Below are positions 7,339-14,079 of a stretch of DNA of 64,000 bases, one piece after another. Positions within the stretch are counted from its first letter, which is position 1, and each line of letters opens with the position of its first letter. The notes under the pieces were generated by a model. It was given only the letters and a program-made list of their open reading frames with translations, was not told the origin of the DNA and ran no database searches. The position numbers and the translations under genes are program-made. The DNA is from Chlorobium sp. GTDB taxonomy: Bacteria; Bacteroidota; Chlorobiia; Chlorobiales; Chlorobiaceae. Where the stretch lies: the NCBI GenBank assembly GCA_028277485.1, contig JANQGE010000010.1, positions 1-64,000 of the forward strand, written 5' to 3'.

Positions 7339-7878
7339 ATGGCTGCTGTTTCTGGTTCTCGGTCTCTGCCTGTGCGCTTTTCTGGCCTGGTTGGCTCGGT
7401 TGCCCAGGCTCTCGCTGCGCGCTTCCCGCTCTGTGTCGGCTGTGCGGCTGGCGCCGATTCGTTCGCCCGTTCTGCGGTTCCCTCCGCTCGCGTGTTTTCC
7501 GTGGCTTCTTTTCGGGCTGCTGGTTTGTCCTGGGGCGCTGCGCTTGCGCGTCGTTCGGTGGCTTGCGTCCAGGCTGGCGCTGCTGCCGGTGGCCCGGTTG
7601 CCGGGTTTGTCTCTCGTCCGTGTCCGCCTGCTGTTCGGCCTTCCTCCTCTTCGTCGGCCTGCTTCTGCGGTGCCGGGTCCGGCTCGTGGGCGTCTCTGGC
7701 GTTCGCTGCCGGTCTCGGTGCGCCCGTCGTGGTGTGGTGGTGCGGTCCCGGTTCGCCGTCTTTGCCGTCTTGGTGGTGCGGTTCTTGGGTTCCCGTGTCC
7801 GGTCCGGTTGCCGGGGTTTCGCTGCCTGCTGGCGGCTGGCTGTTCGTGCCTGGCTCCGCTTCGCTTTCGCTTTTCTAG
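7339..7878 (+). CDS. Adenine-depleted gene, probable SLOG-superfamily protein
   Basis: 179 codons with only five A in 540 nt: start ATG (7339), Q23 (7406), D40 (7457), Q78 (7571), stop TAG (7877). Positions 7572-7876 have no A. No codon ends in A, so the bias is at nucleotide level. The product is built from A, V, S, G, R, L, P, F, C and W. It still keeps a Rossmann-like order resembling SLOG (SMF/DprA-LOG) nucleotide-binding proteins: GSRSL (6-10), VGCAAGAD (33-40) with the only Asp, and GSGSWASLAFAAGLGAPVVV (113-132). No Shine-Dalgarno; the 21 nt before ATG are pyrimidine-rich. The opposite strand is automatically stop-free. Function unknown; nucleotide or ligand sensing is inferred from the family. 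Confidence 0.7.
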   Translation: MAAVSGSRSLPVRFSGLVGSVAQALAARFPLCVGCAAGADSFARSAVPSARVFSVASFRAAGLSWGAALARRSVACVQAGAAAGGPVAGFVSRPCPPAVRPSSSSSACFCGAGSGSWASLAFAAGLGAPVVVWWCGPGSPSLPSWWCGSWVPVSGPVAGVSLPAGGWLFVPGSASLSLF

Positions 7879-8034
7879 CGGGGGCGCAACCAGTGAGGAA
7901 TATTGATAAAAATTGATAAATAAATTTGTTTAAAATGTACAAATATAGTAAATTATAGATAAGAAGATGAGTGAAATACTCTCTTCCGAATCAACAACAA
8001 CCGGAGTCTGACCAACTCCACATCTCTTACGACC
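7879..8034. promoter_or_regulatory. AT-rich promoter region and prophage leader motif
   Basis: Sharply AT-rich (7900-7965) after the A-poor gene. It carries two ATTGATAAA repeats (7902-7919) and a CTATATTTG box on the minus strand (7940-7948) that could drive antisense transcription. The prophage motif GAATCAACAACAACC (7988-8002) precedes the 8035 gene, whose ATG is preceded by CGACC. A 14-codon frame from an ATG at 7968 is too short to call. Confidence 0.4.
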
Positions 8035-8355
8035 ATGAACACTACAAATCAAACGCAATCCCTCCGCGATGTCAGTGGGACGCTTTCTACCGTTACCGAC
8101 TGGGAGCCTGCCCCGGCTGCAGTGCCGAACACGATCGACAGCGTGATCTATGAAATCGATGTCTGGGGATCTGATAACCTTGGCAACGAGTATCAAGGTC
8201 TTGGCCTCTACTCGAAAGATGATGACTTGCTCGACATTAGCTGTGTGTACATCACGCACTACGAATCCATCGAGCCCGAAATCTACGACGAGATGACTGA
8301 ACACCTCGACGAGTTCGAACTTATCAACCTCAACGAAGCGAGGAGGTTAATATGA
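8035..8355 (+). CDS. Hypothetical prophage protein
   Basis: 106 aa, acidic. The first 35 residues are Thr/Ser-rich; the rest is rich in Asp and Glu. No recognised domain, signal or membrane segment. It opens a plus-strand cluster of small genes and overlaps the next gene by ATGA, which indicates translational coupling. Its ATG is preceded by CGACC and, 33 nt upstream, by the prophage GAATCAACAACAA motif rather than a Shine-Dalgarno. Confidence 0.6.
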   Translation: MNTTNQTQSLRDVSGTLSTVTDWEPAPAAVPNTIDSVIYEIDVWGSDNLGNEYQGLGLYSKDDDLLDISCVYITHYESIEPEIYDEMTEHLDEFELINLNEARRLI

Positions 8356-8738
8356 ACACAATGGTGCTCAAAAAGAAACTCGGTAAAGAGCTTGTCGTCG
8401 GTGATGTGTTAGATGTGTGGTGGAGAAAGGGCGGGGACCAAATCACCAATATAAATCCGTATGTCGGCAAGTACAGCGAAACCGCCAGGGTTGCAGAATT
8501 CGCGGTCAACCAGACAGGTATGACAATTTTTAATGATGACGTTTACAGGGTATGGATAAACGTTTCTTGGGAGCGCACCGGCGAAGTACTCGATAGGGAA
8601 TCCGATTACGAGTACACAGAGATCCTTGAAGGGTTGGGCGATGACGGTAAAGAATACGAAGCCACCGGCCTGATTACCTACGGTATAGGCCTGACCGAAG
8701 TGAGAGATATCGAAGAACAGCAAAACGTGGAGGTGTGA
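8352..8738 (+). CDS. Hypothetical prophage protein
   Basis: 128 aa, coupled by ATGA to the preceding gene; an AGGAGG site lies inside that gene just upstream. Residues 10-110 look like a beta-rich domain with conserved-looking aromatic residues (VLDVWWRKGG, YRVWINVSWERTG). No family recognised. Its position between early and late modules suggests an early or middle phage function. Confidence 0.6.
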   Translation: MNTMVLKKKLGKELVVGDVLDVWWRKGGDQITNINPYVGKYSETARVAEFAVNQTGMTIFNDDVYRVWINVSWERTGEVLDRESDYEYTEILEGLGDDGKEYEATGLITYGIGLTEVRDIEEQQNVEV

Positions 8739-8739
8739 C

Positions 8740-9093
8740 ATGAAGGCAACAACAATCGAACCGGGCACTGTCTCTTTGAACGGAGTCACCTTGAACATCA
8801 AAGCAATTGCATCCGGCTGGCTCCGCATCCTGCAGGACAGCGTTCCTGCTCAAGAATTCGCATGTATGCAATATGGCATGCTTCCGGCTGATCTGTTTAG
8901 CGGGCTGATGGACACGGTAAAGATGAAGTTGGCCAAGCTGCAGCTTGAGAAAGAGGGTGCCATTGAGCCACCATTGCCAAAGATCTTGCTTGCAAAAGAA
9001 AAGCTAAGCCCTCGGATAGTGCAGGAGGTTGAGTGCAAGCTGGCGGAGGCAATCATAACCGAAGCAACGGAAGCAGGGATATGCAGAATATAA
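8740..9093 (+). CDS. Hypothetical prophage protein
   Basis: 117 aa, starting 1 bp after the previous stop with a GGAGGTG site. Predicted mostly helical after a short beta-rich start. No recognisable motif. Part of the plus-strand small-gene cluster; its 3' end overlaps the next gene by 13 bp. Confidence 0.55.
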   Translation: MKATTIEPGTVSLNGVTLNIKAIASGWLRILQDSVPAQEFACMQYGMLPADLFSGLMDTVKMKLAKLQLEKEGAIEPPLPKILLAKEKLSPRIVQEVECKLAEAIITEATEAGICRI

Positions 9094-9263
9094 GCTGGCT
9101 CAGGAAAGCAGGGGAGGGGTTGCTCTCCCTCCTCTATCCGGAGGACCGAAAGCGTAAGCGGCGGCCGTCTGCGAGGGATTGGAAAAGGGCGGCGAAGTGG
9201 ATCGACAAACGAGAAGCAATAACCAGAAAGATACAGGAGGGATCATGCAAGAATCATATATGA
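9081..9263 (+). CDS. Small basic prophage protein
   Basis: 60 aa from the ATG at 9081, which has AGCAGGG upstream and overlaps the end of the previous gene. Very basic: residues 19-50 include KRKRRPSARDWKRAAKW. That suggests nucleic-acid binding, but no known fold is recognised. A longer frame opening at 9033 would overlap the preceding gene by 61 bp and has no ribosome site. Confidence 0.5.
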   Translation: MQNISWLRKAGEGLLSLLYPEDRKRKRRPSARDWKRAAKWIDKREAITRKIQEGSCKNHI

Positions 9264-9385
9264 GGCAGCAAGGGTACAGATTTTATGTCTACGTGGGACC
9301 GGGAGCGATCGAATATTTCAAGACGCTCAAAGAGGCAGTGGAGTATCAGAACATTATGGGCGGCACGATCGGAGAAGTAGAGTAA
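9245..9385 (+). CDS. Small prophage protein
   Basis: 46 aa, ATG at 9245 preceded by CAGGAGGG, so translation is well supported. Overlaps the end of the previous gene by 19 bp. The pattern GYRFYVYVGPGAIEYFKTLK suggests a tiny alpha/beta fold. Function unknown. Confidence 0.5.
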   Translation: MQESYMRQQGYRFYVYVGPGAIEYFKTLKEAVEYQNIMGGTIGEVE

Positions 9386-9386
9386 C

Positions 9387-9419
9387 AAAAAAAGGGTTCC
9401 GGCGACCAAACCGGAACCC
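9387..9419 (-). terminator. Hairpin terminator, minus-strand direction
   Basis: GGGTTCCGG (9394-9402) pairs perfectly with CCGGAACCC (9411-9419). On the minus strand it is followed by seven T (9393-9387), the form of an intrinsic terminator. It would stop leftward transcripts coming from the Mrr-like gene region before they enter the plus-strand cluster, and may also stall rightward transcription. Confidence 0.6.
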
Positions 9420-9434
9420 GAATCAACAACAACG

Positions 9435-9491
9435 ATGCGGCGGCGACCATTCCGCCACATGTTTGATATAAGATACAAAAAAAAATCATAA
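9435..9491 (+). CDS. Possible 18-aa basic peptide
   Basis: ATG at 9435 directly follows the prophage leader motif GAATCAACAACAACG (9420-9434). The frame encodes 18 residues, strongly basic (MRRRPFRHM… YKKKS), and stops 15 bp before the Gp157-like gene. It is proposed only because of the leader motif. It could instead be an untranslated leader of that gene. Confidence 0.25.
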   Translation: MRRRPFRHMFDIRYKKKS

Positions 9492-9506
9492 ACAGGAGAA
9501 AGCACC

Positions 9507-10034
9507 ATGTTAACAGCAAACACACCCGAAACCCTGCACAGCCTCATAACGCAGATGCAGGAGATCGAAGAACAGATCATCGAAGCCGGAGGCGAACTCA
9601 CGCCTGAAATCGAGGCGCTCATTTCCGGCACGGAAGAGAAGATCGAGGACAAACTCGACAGCTACGCCGCAATGATCCAATATCTCAAGGGACAGGCAGA
9701 GTATCTGGACAACCAGGCCAAGCTCTACGCCGCCAGAAAGAGGACCGTTACCAACTCGATCGATTCCATGAAAGAGCGCATGCTCGGGGCCATGCAAGCA
9801 ATCGGCCAGAACAAGATCAAGACAGCCGAGCATTCGTACTCGTACCGTGATTATGTGAGCTACGGTGTGCGTGAAGATGCTACTGCCGGGGAGATAAAAG
9901 CCCTTATCGAATCCGGGTTAGGCTCCCTCGAGTTCAAGCCGGACAAAACAGCAATCAAGGAACGCTACAACAACGCCAAGGAAATCCCCGGCTGCATCAC
10001 CGTTAACACCAAACCATCCATTACCATCCGGTAA
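9507..10034 (+). CDS. Gp157-family phage protein
   Basis: 175 aa with AGGAGA and ACC before the ATG. Residues 1-100 form a long coiled coil. The middle has EIEEQIIEAGGELTPEIEAL, the region DKLDSYAAMIQYLKGQAEYL, and then KKR-like MKERMLGAM. The C-terminal part carries KTAIKERYNNAKEIPGC. This is the Siphovirus Gp157 pattern (Sipho_Gp157), first linked to phage resistance in Streptococcus phage Sfi21-type modules and common next to recombination genes. Biochemical role unsettled. Own terminator-like hairpin downstream. Confidence 0.75.
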   Translation: MLTANTPETLHSLITQMQEIEEQIIEAGGELTPEIEALISGTEEKIEDKLDSYAAMIQYLKGQAEYLDNQAKLYAARKRTVTNSIDSMKERMLGAMQAIGQNKIKTAEHSYSYRDYVSYGVREDATAGEIKALIESGLGSLEFKPDKTAIKERYNNAKEIPGCITVNTKPSITIR

Positions 10035-10050
10035 TCCCAACCACCCAACA

Positions 10051-10103
10051 AAGAGGCCCCGCTTTCCCGCGAGGCCTTTCCGCCTCTTGCAATGAATTTT
10101 TTT
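10051..10103 (+). terminator. Terminator after the Gp157-like gene
   Basis: AAGAGGC (10051-10057) pairs with GCCTCTT (10082-10088), followed after eight bases by seven T (10097-10103). Weak form of an intrinsic terminator because of the long loop and the gap before the T-run. Confidence 0.45.
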
Positions 10104-10118
10104 ATCCCTTGTGTCCTT

Positions 10119-11177
10119 TTAACCCTTTTTTTCAACTTCCTTGATCCATTCAATAATGCCATTAAAGTCGATACCTGACAAGTTTGGTTCTGTCAAAAAA
10201 AGGCGTTTTGCAGGTGATGTAAACTGAGAAGTAGTTACGAGAACGCCCTTATTAGCTTTCGTATCAGTATGCATTATAGTGCCTAAAAGTGCTCTTGCCT
10301 TTTGAATGCCTACCTTACGGTTTGTATATCGCTTGCATTCAAAAGCGTAGATGACAGGAATTCCCCCGGTACTAATACTTGCTATGATGTCTCTGCCGCC
10401 ATCATTTGACTCCGGTGTTAGTTTTACGTTTTCGAATCCAAGCTGCTCGATTACGTATGCAATGAATTTTTCAAATTCTCGTGGGTGTATCTCGCGCAAA
10501 ATATGAGGATCTTTAAGTGCGGTATTTAAAATCCTAAATGGCAAAAATTCAATTCTTTCTATTTGTTTAAATTTTTCTTCAGTTACTACCTCTATCAACT
10601 GAGGTTCATGCGAATTATCAGATACCGGCTCCTCATCCTCATTGTTTGATGATTTATCACTTAATTGTAGCTCACCTAAAATGACGGCTTCTGATATTGC
10701 CGCATTTATCTTTTCGAATAAGGCTCTTTCTGGATATGAGGGGAGAATAGTATTTAAGCTGTCTATGTTAAATAGAGCATCAAAAGAGCTTTTATATCTA
10801 CCTAAATTATTTGCGATTGCCTTCTCCTGCTCATGGAATTGTATAAACGAAGCAAATGGATCTTCAAATGGAGCCATGAACTTCTTCATTCTTTCCTGTT
10901 CCTTTAATACTTCTTCCATTGACTTACTAAGCAGGTTAGTTGCAGAAAGGTGATTTTCCAGATCTCGTTTATGGTAACCGTAAAAAGCATTTGTTGTTGC
11001 TTTTTTCTGTCCTTGGGGTTGTATAAGTGATTCACCTATATCCTTGTAAGGTTTTGTCAACCTCATAAATTCTTCCATACTCTTCATAAGACGAGCATAT
11101 GGTTCATCTATTCTATTTTTCAGTTCTACAGCCGCAGATAGCTGCTTGAAGAGCTTTTCACGATTTTTCTGGTTCAT
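10119..11177 (-). CDS. Mrr-type restriction endonuclease-like protein
   Basis: 352 aa from the ATG at 11177 (a TTG at 11216 is possible). Residues about 1-140 are helical and of unknown type. The C-terminal about 115 residues are an Mrr/restriction-endonuclease-like domain: REFEKFIAYVIEQLGFE, then NDGGRDII with the metal-binding Asp, FECKR supplying Glu-x-Lys, and GVLVTTSQFTSPAK. Related nucleases cut modified or foreign DNA. The gene is monocistronic, AT-richer than its neighbours, and flanked by terminator-like hairpins, which fits an independently expressed cargo (defence or superinfection exclusion) gene. No methylase partner is seen. Confidence 0.75.
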   Translation of the reverse strand: MNQKNREKLFKQLSAAVELKNRIDEPYARLMKSMEEFMRLTKPYKDIGESLIQPQGQKKATTNAFYGYHKRDLENHLSATNLLSKSMEEVLKEQERMKKFMAPFEDPFASFIQFHEQEKAIANNLGRYKSSFDALFNIDSLNTILPSYPERALFEKINAAISEAVILGELQLSDKSSNNEDEEPVSDNSHEPQLIEVVTEEKFKQIERIEFLPFRILNTALKDPHILREIHPREFEKFIAYVIEQLGFENVKLTPESNDGGRDIIASISTGGIPVIYAFECKRYTNRKVGIQKARALLGTIMHTDTKANKGVLVTTSQFTSPAKRLFLTEPNLSGIDFNGIIEWIKEVEKKG

Positions 11178-11344
11178 CTTAGGTAGGTATAGATTGGTTT
11201 TTATGATTTCTTGCAAATGTTATTACTGAGTATTTCTTAACAATTTCGCTACGAATGCTGAAAATACCAAGTATATCCTGTCATGCACCTTCCCCCTCAA
11301 GAAGATGCAATTGGATGAATATTCATTTTAACCCGTCAGTTTTG

Positions 11345-11452
11345 TCAGTTCAAAAACAGCACCATCACCATGTAACGCACCCGCTTCCCGTTGCTTATGC
11401 GAAACCGCAAACTGCACGTAGCTTTGTGCTTCGTGTACTCTCGCCCTTTCAT
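11345..11452 (-). CDS. Possible 35-aa basic peptide, coupled
   Basis: ATG at 11452 overlaps the stop of the 71-aa coiled-coil gene as ATGA, and the frame encodes 35 residues, mostly basic with a hydrophobic end (…RYMVMVLFLN). The arrangement suggests translational coupling. No homology can be claimed. Confidence 0.3.
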   Translation of the reverse strand: MKGREYTKHKATCSLRFRISNGKRVRYMVMVLFLN

Positions 11453-11664
11453 TGCATCCACCTCCTCATCCACCACAACCAAGGTTGCGTCGGCCCGCTA
11501 CCGCTCGGTGCAGGCACTGTATGGTTCGCGATAGAGGCTGCCAGCTTCTTGACTTGCGCAAGTTCGTTACGCATCGATGCTATTTCCTGCCGCAGCTTCG
11601 CTATCTCTTCCGCCGTCGCTTTCGCTTCGCGTCTGCTTTTCGCCGTAGTTCTTCCTGTACTCAT
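11449..11664 (-). CDS. Small coiled-coil prophage protein
   Basis: 71 aa. Residues 10-50 form a charged coiled coil (EEIAKLRQEIASMRNELAQV) and the C-terminus is Trp/Pro-rich. It overlaps the 3' end of the 11567-12373 gene by 98 bp in another frame. That is unusual, but the coiled-coil periodicity is convincing. It could be a small regulatory or lysis-related protein. Confidence 0.4.
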   Translation of the reverse strand: MSTGRTTAKSRREAKATAEEIAKLRQEIASMRNELAQVKKLAASIANHTVPAPSGSGPTQPWLWWMRRWMQ

Positions 11665-12373
11665 CTGCTGTTAATTTTTCGCGTTTTTGTTTGTCCTGTT
11701 CTTTCATTATTTCTTCCCGCTTCTCGTATGGCAGTTTTGAAAAGAAATAGAGCTTTGCCTCTTTCGTCAGGTCCGCCCACCCTACCATCCTGAACACATC
11801 CTCCCGCTGCTCCCCGGACATCAGCTTGAAAAAGCCAAGCTCCAGCGCCACCCGCGCGGCGCGCATTGTCATTGTTGGCGGTCCGGTTGTATCCGGTAGA
11901 ACCGGAGGGTAGCGTAGCGTAAGCGCCGCACGTGATGACGCGAACAGCTTTGCGCGCACCTGCCTGAAAAGGGATATTGCCTGAGCCTTCGAGGGGAGCG
12001 GAGAGTATGCGGTGTGCTGAAACTCGGTGGTTTGCGCCTGGTGCCCGAACTCCTCCAGCTCCGCGCGGGTGATTCCCTCCAGTACCAAATCACCTGAAAT
12101 TCCAAGATCATCTTGCAATCCCGGTATCGTCCTGCCGGTTTCTTTATGCAAAACCTTGGCGTAGGTCTTCGCCATGACAAGTTGTAACGCCGACATGACG
12201 GCTTGCACCTCTTCGAGCTTCGCGGCCTCTGTGAGCGCGTTTATAGCCTTTTCGTTATCAAACCCTCGCTGTTCAAGAAGCATGGCTTCTGGTGAAGAGC
12301 CCTTCGAGTCGTTCGAGGTTTCGAGCTCCAAAGTCTGTGCCACTCTTTTCATTGACTGTTTGATCGTTTCCAT
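11567..12373 (-). CDS. Hypothetical prophage protein in replication module
   Basis: 268 aa. Its ATG is preceded by the prophage leader: two copies of ATCAACAACG (12377-12400) ending CGACC-ATG. The protein is mainly helical, with an acidic first half and a Lys/Glu-rich tail (KEEIMKEQDKQKREKL-like). No family recognised. It overlaps the replication-initiation-like gene by 101 bp, so the two are probably made together. A helicase-loader-like role is possible from position only. Confidence 0.5.
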   Translation of the reverse strand: METIKQSMKRVAQTLELETSNDSKGSSPEAMLLEQRGFDNEKAINALTEAAKLEEVQAVMSALQLVMAKTYAKVLHKETGRTIPGLQDDLGISGDLVLEGITRAELEEFGHQAQTTEFQHTAYSPLPSKAQAISLFRQVRAKLFASSRAALTLRYPPVLPDTTGPPTMTMRAARVALELGFFKLMSGEQREDVFRMVGWADLTKEAKLYFFSKLPYEKREEIMKEQDKQKREKLTADEYRKNYGEKQTRSESDGGRDSEAAAGNSIDA

Positions 12374-13025
12374 GGTCGTTGTTGATTAGTCGTTGTTGAT
12401 CCCGCGCCACCCAATTCCGGGCTGCAGCTTTCCAGTCCTTCATCTTGTTGCGCCCTACCATCCAACCGTTGGCTGTATAGTAGTCGTAGAATCGGCCTGG
12501 TTCTCCTTCTGCTGCCCCGAGTTCAGCGAAGTAATCCGAAACATCATTCAGGTCAGGCGGCTTGAACGTTACCCTCTTTCTCTTCTTCTTACCTTCTTGT
12601 ACATTCTTACCATTCTTGTCTATAGTGTGACCCTCCCGTTTCCTTCGCATTTCCTTCGTGTTTCTTTCGCCGTTGCTTTCGTAGTTTTCGGGGTTCTGAT
12701 ATCTTTCGTAATTATTGATAGTTACCCGGATTCCGCGCGTTTCCTTCGTTGTTTCTATCATGTTCTCTTCGCGTAGCCTTCGCAGTGATTTCGTAAGCTG
12801 CGGTTTGGAGTAGGTTTCCCGACGATACCCGACACTCCAGGAAAGCCCGTCCTGCATATCTTTCAGCGTAAAGAACCCCTCACCCCGTTTGCATGATTTG
12901 TAGTCCTTATGGCTGACATTCCGGAGCAGCCAGAACCATATCTCGCGTACAACTGGGGAAAAGTGCGCCGCGTCTGATTCGTCCCACGCTCTCGGCTGCA
13001 GGATGTAACCACCCGGTATTTTCAT
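12273..13025 (-). CDS. Phage replication-initiation-like winged-helix protein
   Basis: 250 aa. Residues 1-110 resemble the winged-helix N-terminal domain of phage replisome organisers: GYILQPRAWDE, WFWLLRNVSHKDYKSCKRGE, then LTKSLRRLREENMIET as the recognition helix. A charged linker (110-155) and a C-terminal domain with DYYTANGWMVGRNKMKDW KAAARNW follow. That last segment matches the short DnaD-like or primosome-associated motif (…W…GWK…DWKAAVRNW) in phage replication proteins. Overlaps RusA by 4 bp. Confidence 0.65.
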   Translation of the reverse strand: MKIPGGYILQPRAWDESDAAHFSPVVREIWFWLLRNVSHKDYKSCKRGEGFFTLKDMQDGLSWSVGYRRETYSKPQLTKSLRRLREENMIETTKETRGIRVTINNYERYQNPENYESNGERNTKEMRRKREGHTIDKNGKNVQEGKKKRKRVTFKPPDLNDVSDYFAELGAAEGEPGRFYDYYTANGWMVGRNKMKDWKAAARNWVARDQQRLINNDHGNDQTVNEKSGTDFGARNLERLEGLFTRSHAS

Positions 13026-13435
13026 AGCACAGTCAAAACCGTTCTCGGATTATCGGGGTCTTTTTCGTACTGCAGCGGAACAGGGAGCAGGTGCGCCGCG
13101 TCATCGTCCGGGAGGTAACCAGTCTTTACCATTGCGTCGAGCAGGTTCTGTATGATGTTCACATAGTCGAACCGGCCATGTGTACGACGATACACCTTAT
13201 AAGTCATCACGAGCGGAAACTCCTTGCCTTCGACCATCCTTTCCCACGCCGCCTTTCTTTCAGCATCAGACAGGACAAACAACAGGTATTGGAAATGCTG
13301 CTCCGCCTTCTTTGACTTCAGCGGCACGATCTTGGTTTTGCCGGTGCTCTTGCTTTTACAGAGCACCGGCTGCCTGCTGTTCTTCGAGCTGTAGAGCTCT
13401 CCTGGGATTTCAAGCTGCATGGTGATCAAAAACAA
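13022..13435 (-). CDS. rusA: RusA-type Holliday junction resolvase
   Basis: 137 aa from a TTG at 13435; an ATG at 13420 (residue 6, preceded by ATCACC) is equally likely and gives 132 aa. The diagnostic stretch is RFDYVNIIQNLLDAMVKTGY LPDDDAAHLL, containing the conserved Asp residues (FDYVN, LLDAM, PDDD) of the RusA active site. RusA proteins resolve recombination intermediates in phage replication. Placed between the replication-initiation-like and ERF-associated genes, as usual for lambdoid-style recombination modules. Confidence 0.75.
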   Translation of the reverse strand: MFLITMQLEIPGELYSSKNSRQPVLCKSKSTGKTKIVPLKSKKAEQHFQYLLFVLSDAERKAAWERMVEGKEFPLVMTYKVYRRTHGRFDYVNIIQNLLDAMVKTGYLPDDDAAHLLPVPLQYEKDPDNPRTVLTVL

Positions 13436-14061
13436 GATTCAGGAACAGTGTCCGAAGTAACCATCCTGATAACCTTTGAATCCGTTTCGTTATGCTCAGG
13501 TTGTTCAGATTTCTTTGCTGGCACAACCGAACCATGAACAAGGCTATGGGCTCCCATGAGAATCGTTGCAGTTTCTTTATCATTGCTGAACACCTGTGGC
13601 AATTCCGTCACGAGGCTGACAGCAAGATGATCGAGCAGCATATCCTTGGCCAGCCTTTGCAATTCCTTCAGGTCCCTGTCAAGACCGGAAGGGAACATGT
13701 CGAGCTGCTCTTCAGCTCCTTCCTGGCGAAGGTATGCGCGAGGAAACTTCATGCGTGAACTGTGCGAGAAGTTCATGATCGGCTGCGCAAAAATCAGATC
13801 GACATAATCCCCAGTGTCGTTGGTTCCGAACGCGAGTTTTTCAAGACGTCCGGAACCTCCGCCTTGGTCGATTTCGATACCGGCAGATTTTGTTAGTTGC
13901 GGCATGATTCGATCAATAAGTTCGAAGATGCCGATGTCTGGTAGAGTGTTCGATTTTCGTACGGTGATAGTTTGCGGTTCGGTAGTGTTGACGGCAAGTT
14001 GTTCGTAAACAAAGCCGAAGCCGCCGTCTGCGTCGAGATTGATTGATTTGATTCGTAACAT
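13426..14061 (-). CDS. Hypothetical protein in recombination module
   Basis: 211 aa, ATG preceded by ACACAACTACC. Overlaps rusA by about 10 bp and follows the ERF gene by 18 bp. Mixed alpha/beta with a central Gly-rich turn (DQGGGSGRLEK). No family recognised. Its place suggests a recombination accessory or nuclease-inhibitor role, which is inference. Confidence 0.55.
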   Translation of the reverse strand: MLRIKSINLDADGGFGFVYEQLAVNTTEPQTITVRKSNTLPDIGIFELIDRIMPQLTKSAGIEIDQGGGSGRLEKLAFGTNDTGDYVDLIFAQPIMNFSHSSRMKFPRAYLRQEGAEEQLDMFPSGLDRDLKELQRLAKDMLLDHLAVSLVTELPQVFSNDKETATILMGAHSLVHGSVVPAKKSEQPEHNETDSKVIRMVTSDTVPESCF

Positions 14062-14079
14062 GGTAGTTGTGTTTTAGAG

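Noticed and set aside
7241..7906. A 221-codon plus-strand frame over the A-poor region
   Set aside because: Another frame of the same A-free stretch, open for the same reason. It has no motif resemblance, unlike the 7339 frame.
7337..7942. A 201-codon minus-strand frame with a lipobox-like LTGC
   Set aside because: Stop codons need T, and this strand is T-free opposite the A-poor gene, so the frame is open automatically. It starts with TTG inside a promoter-like box, and its product lacks hydrophobic residues after the first 20.
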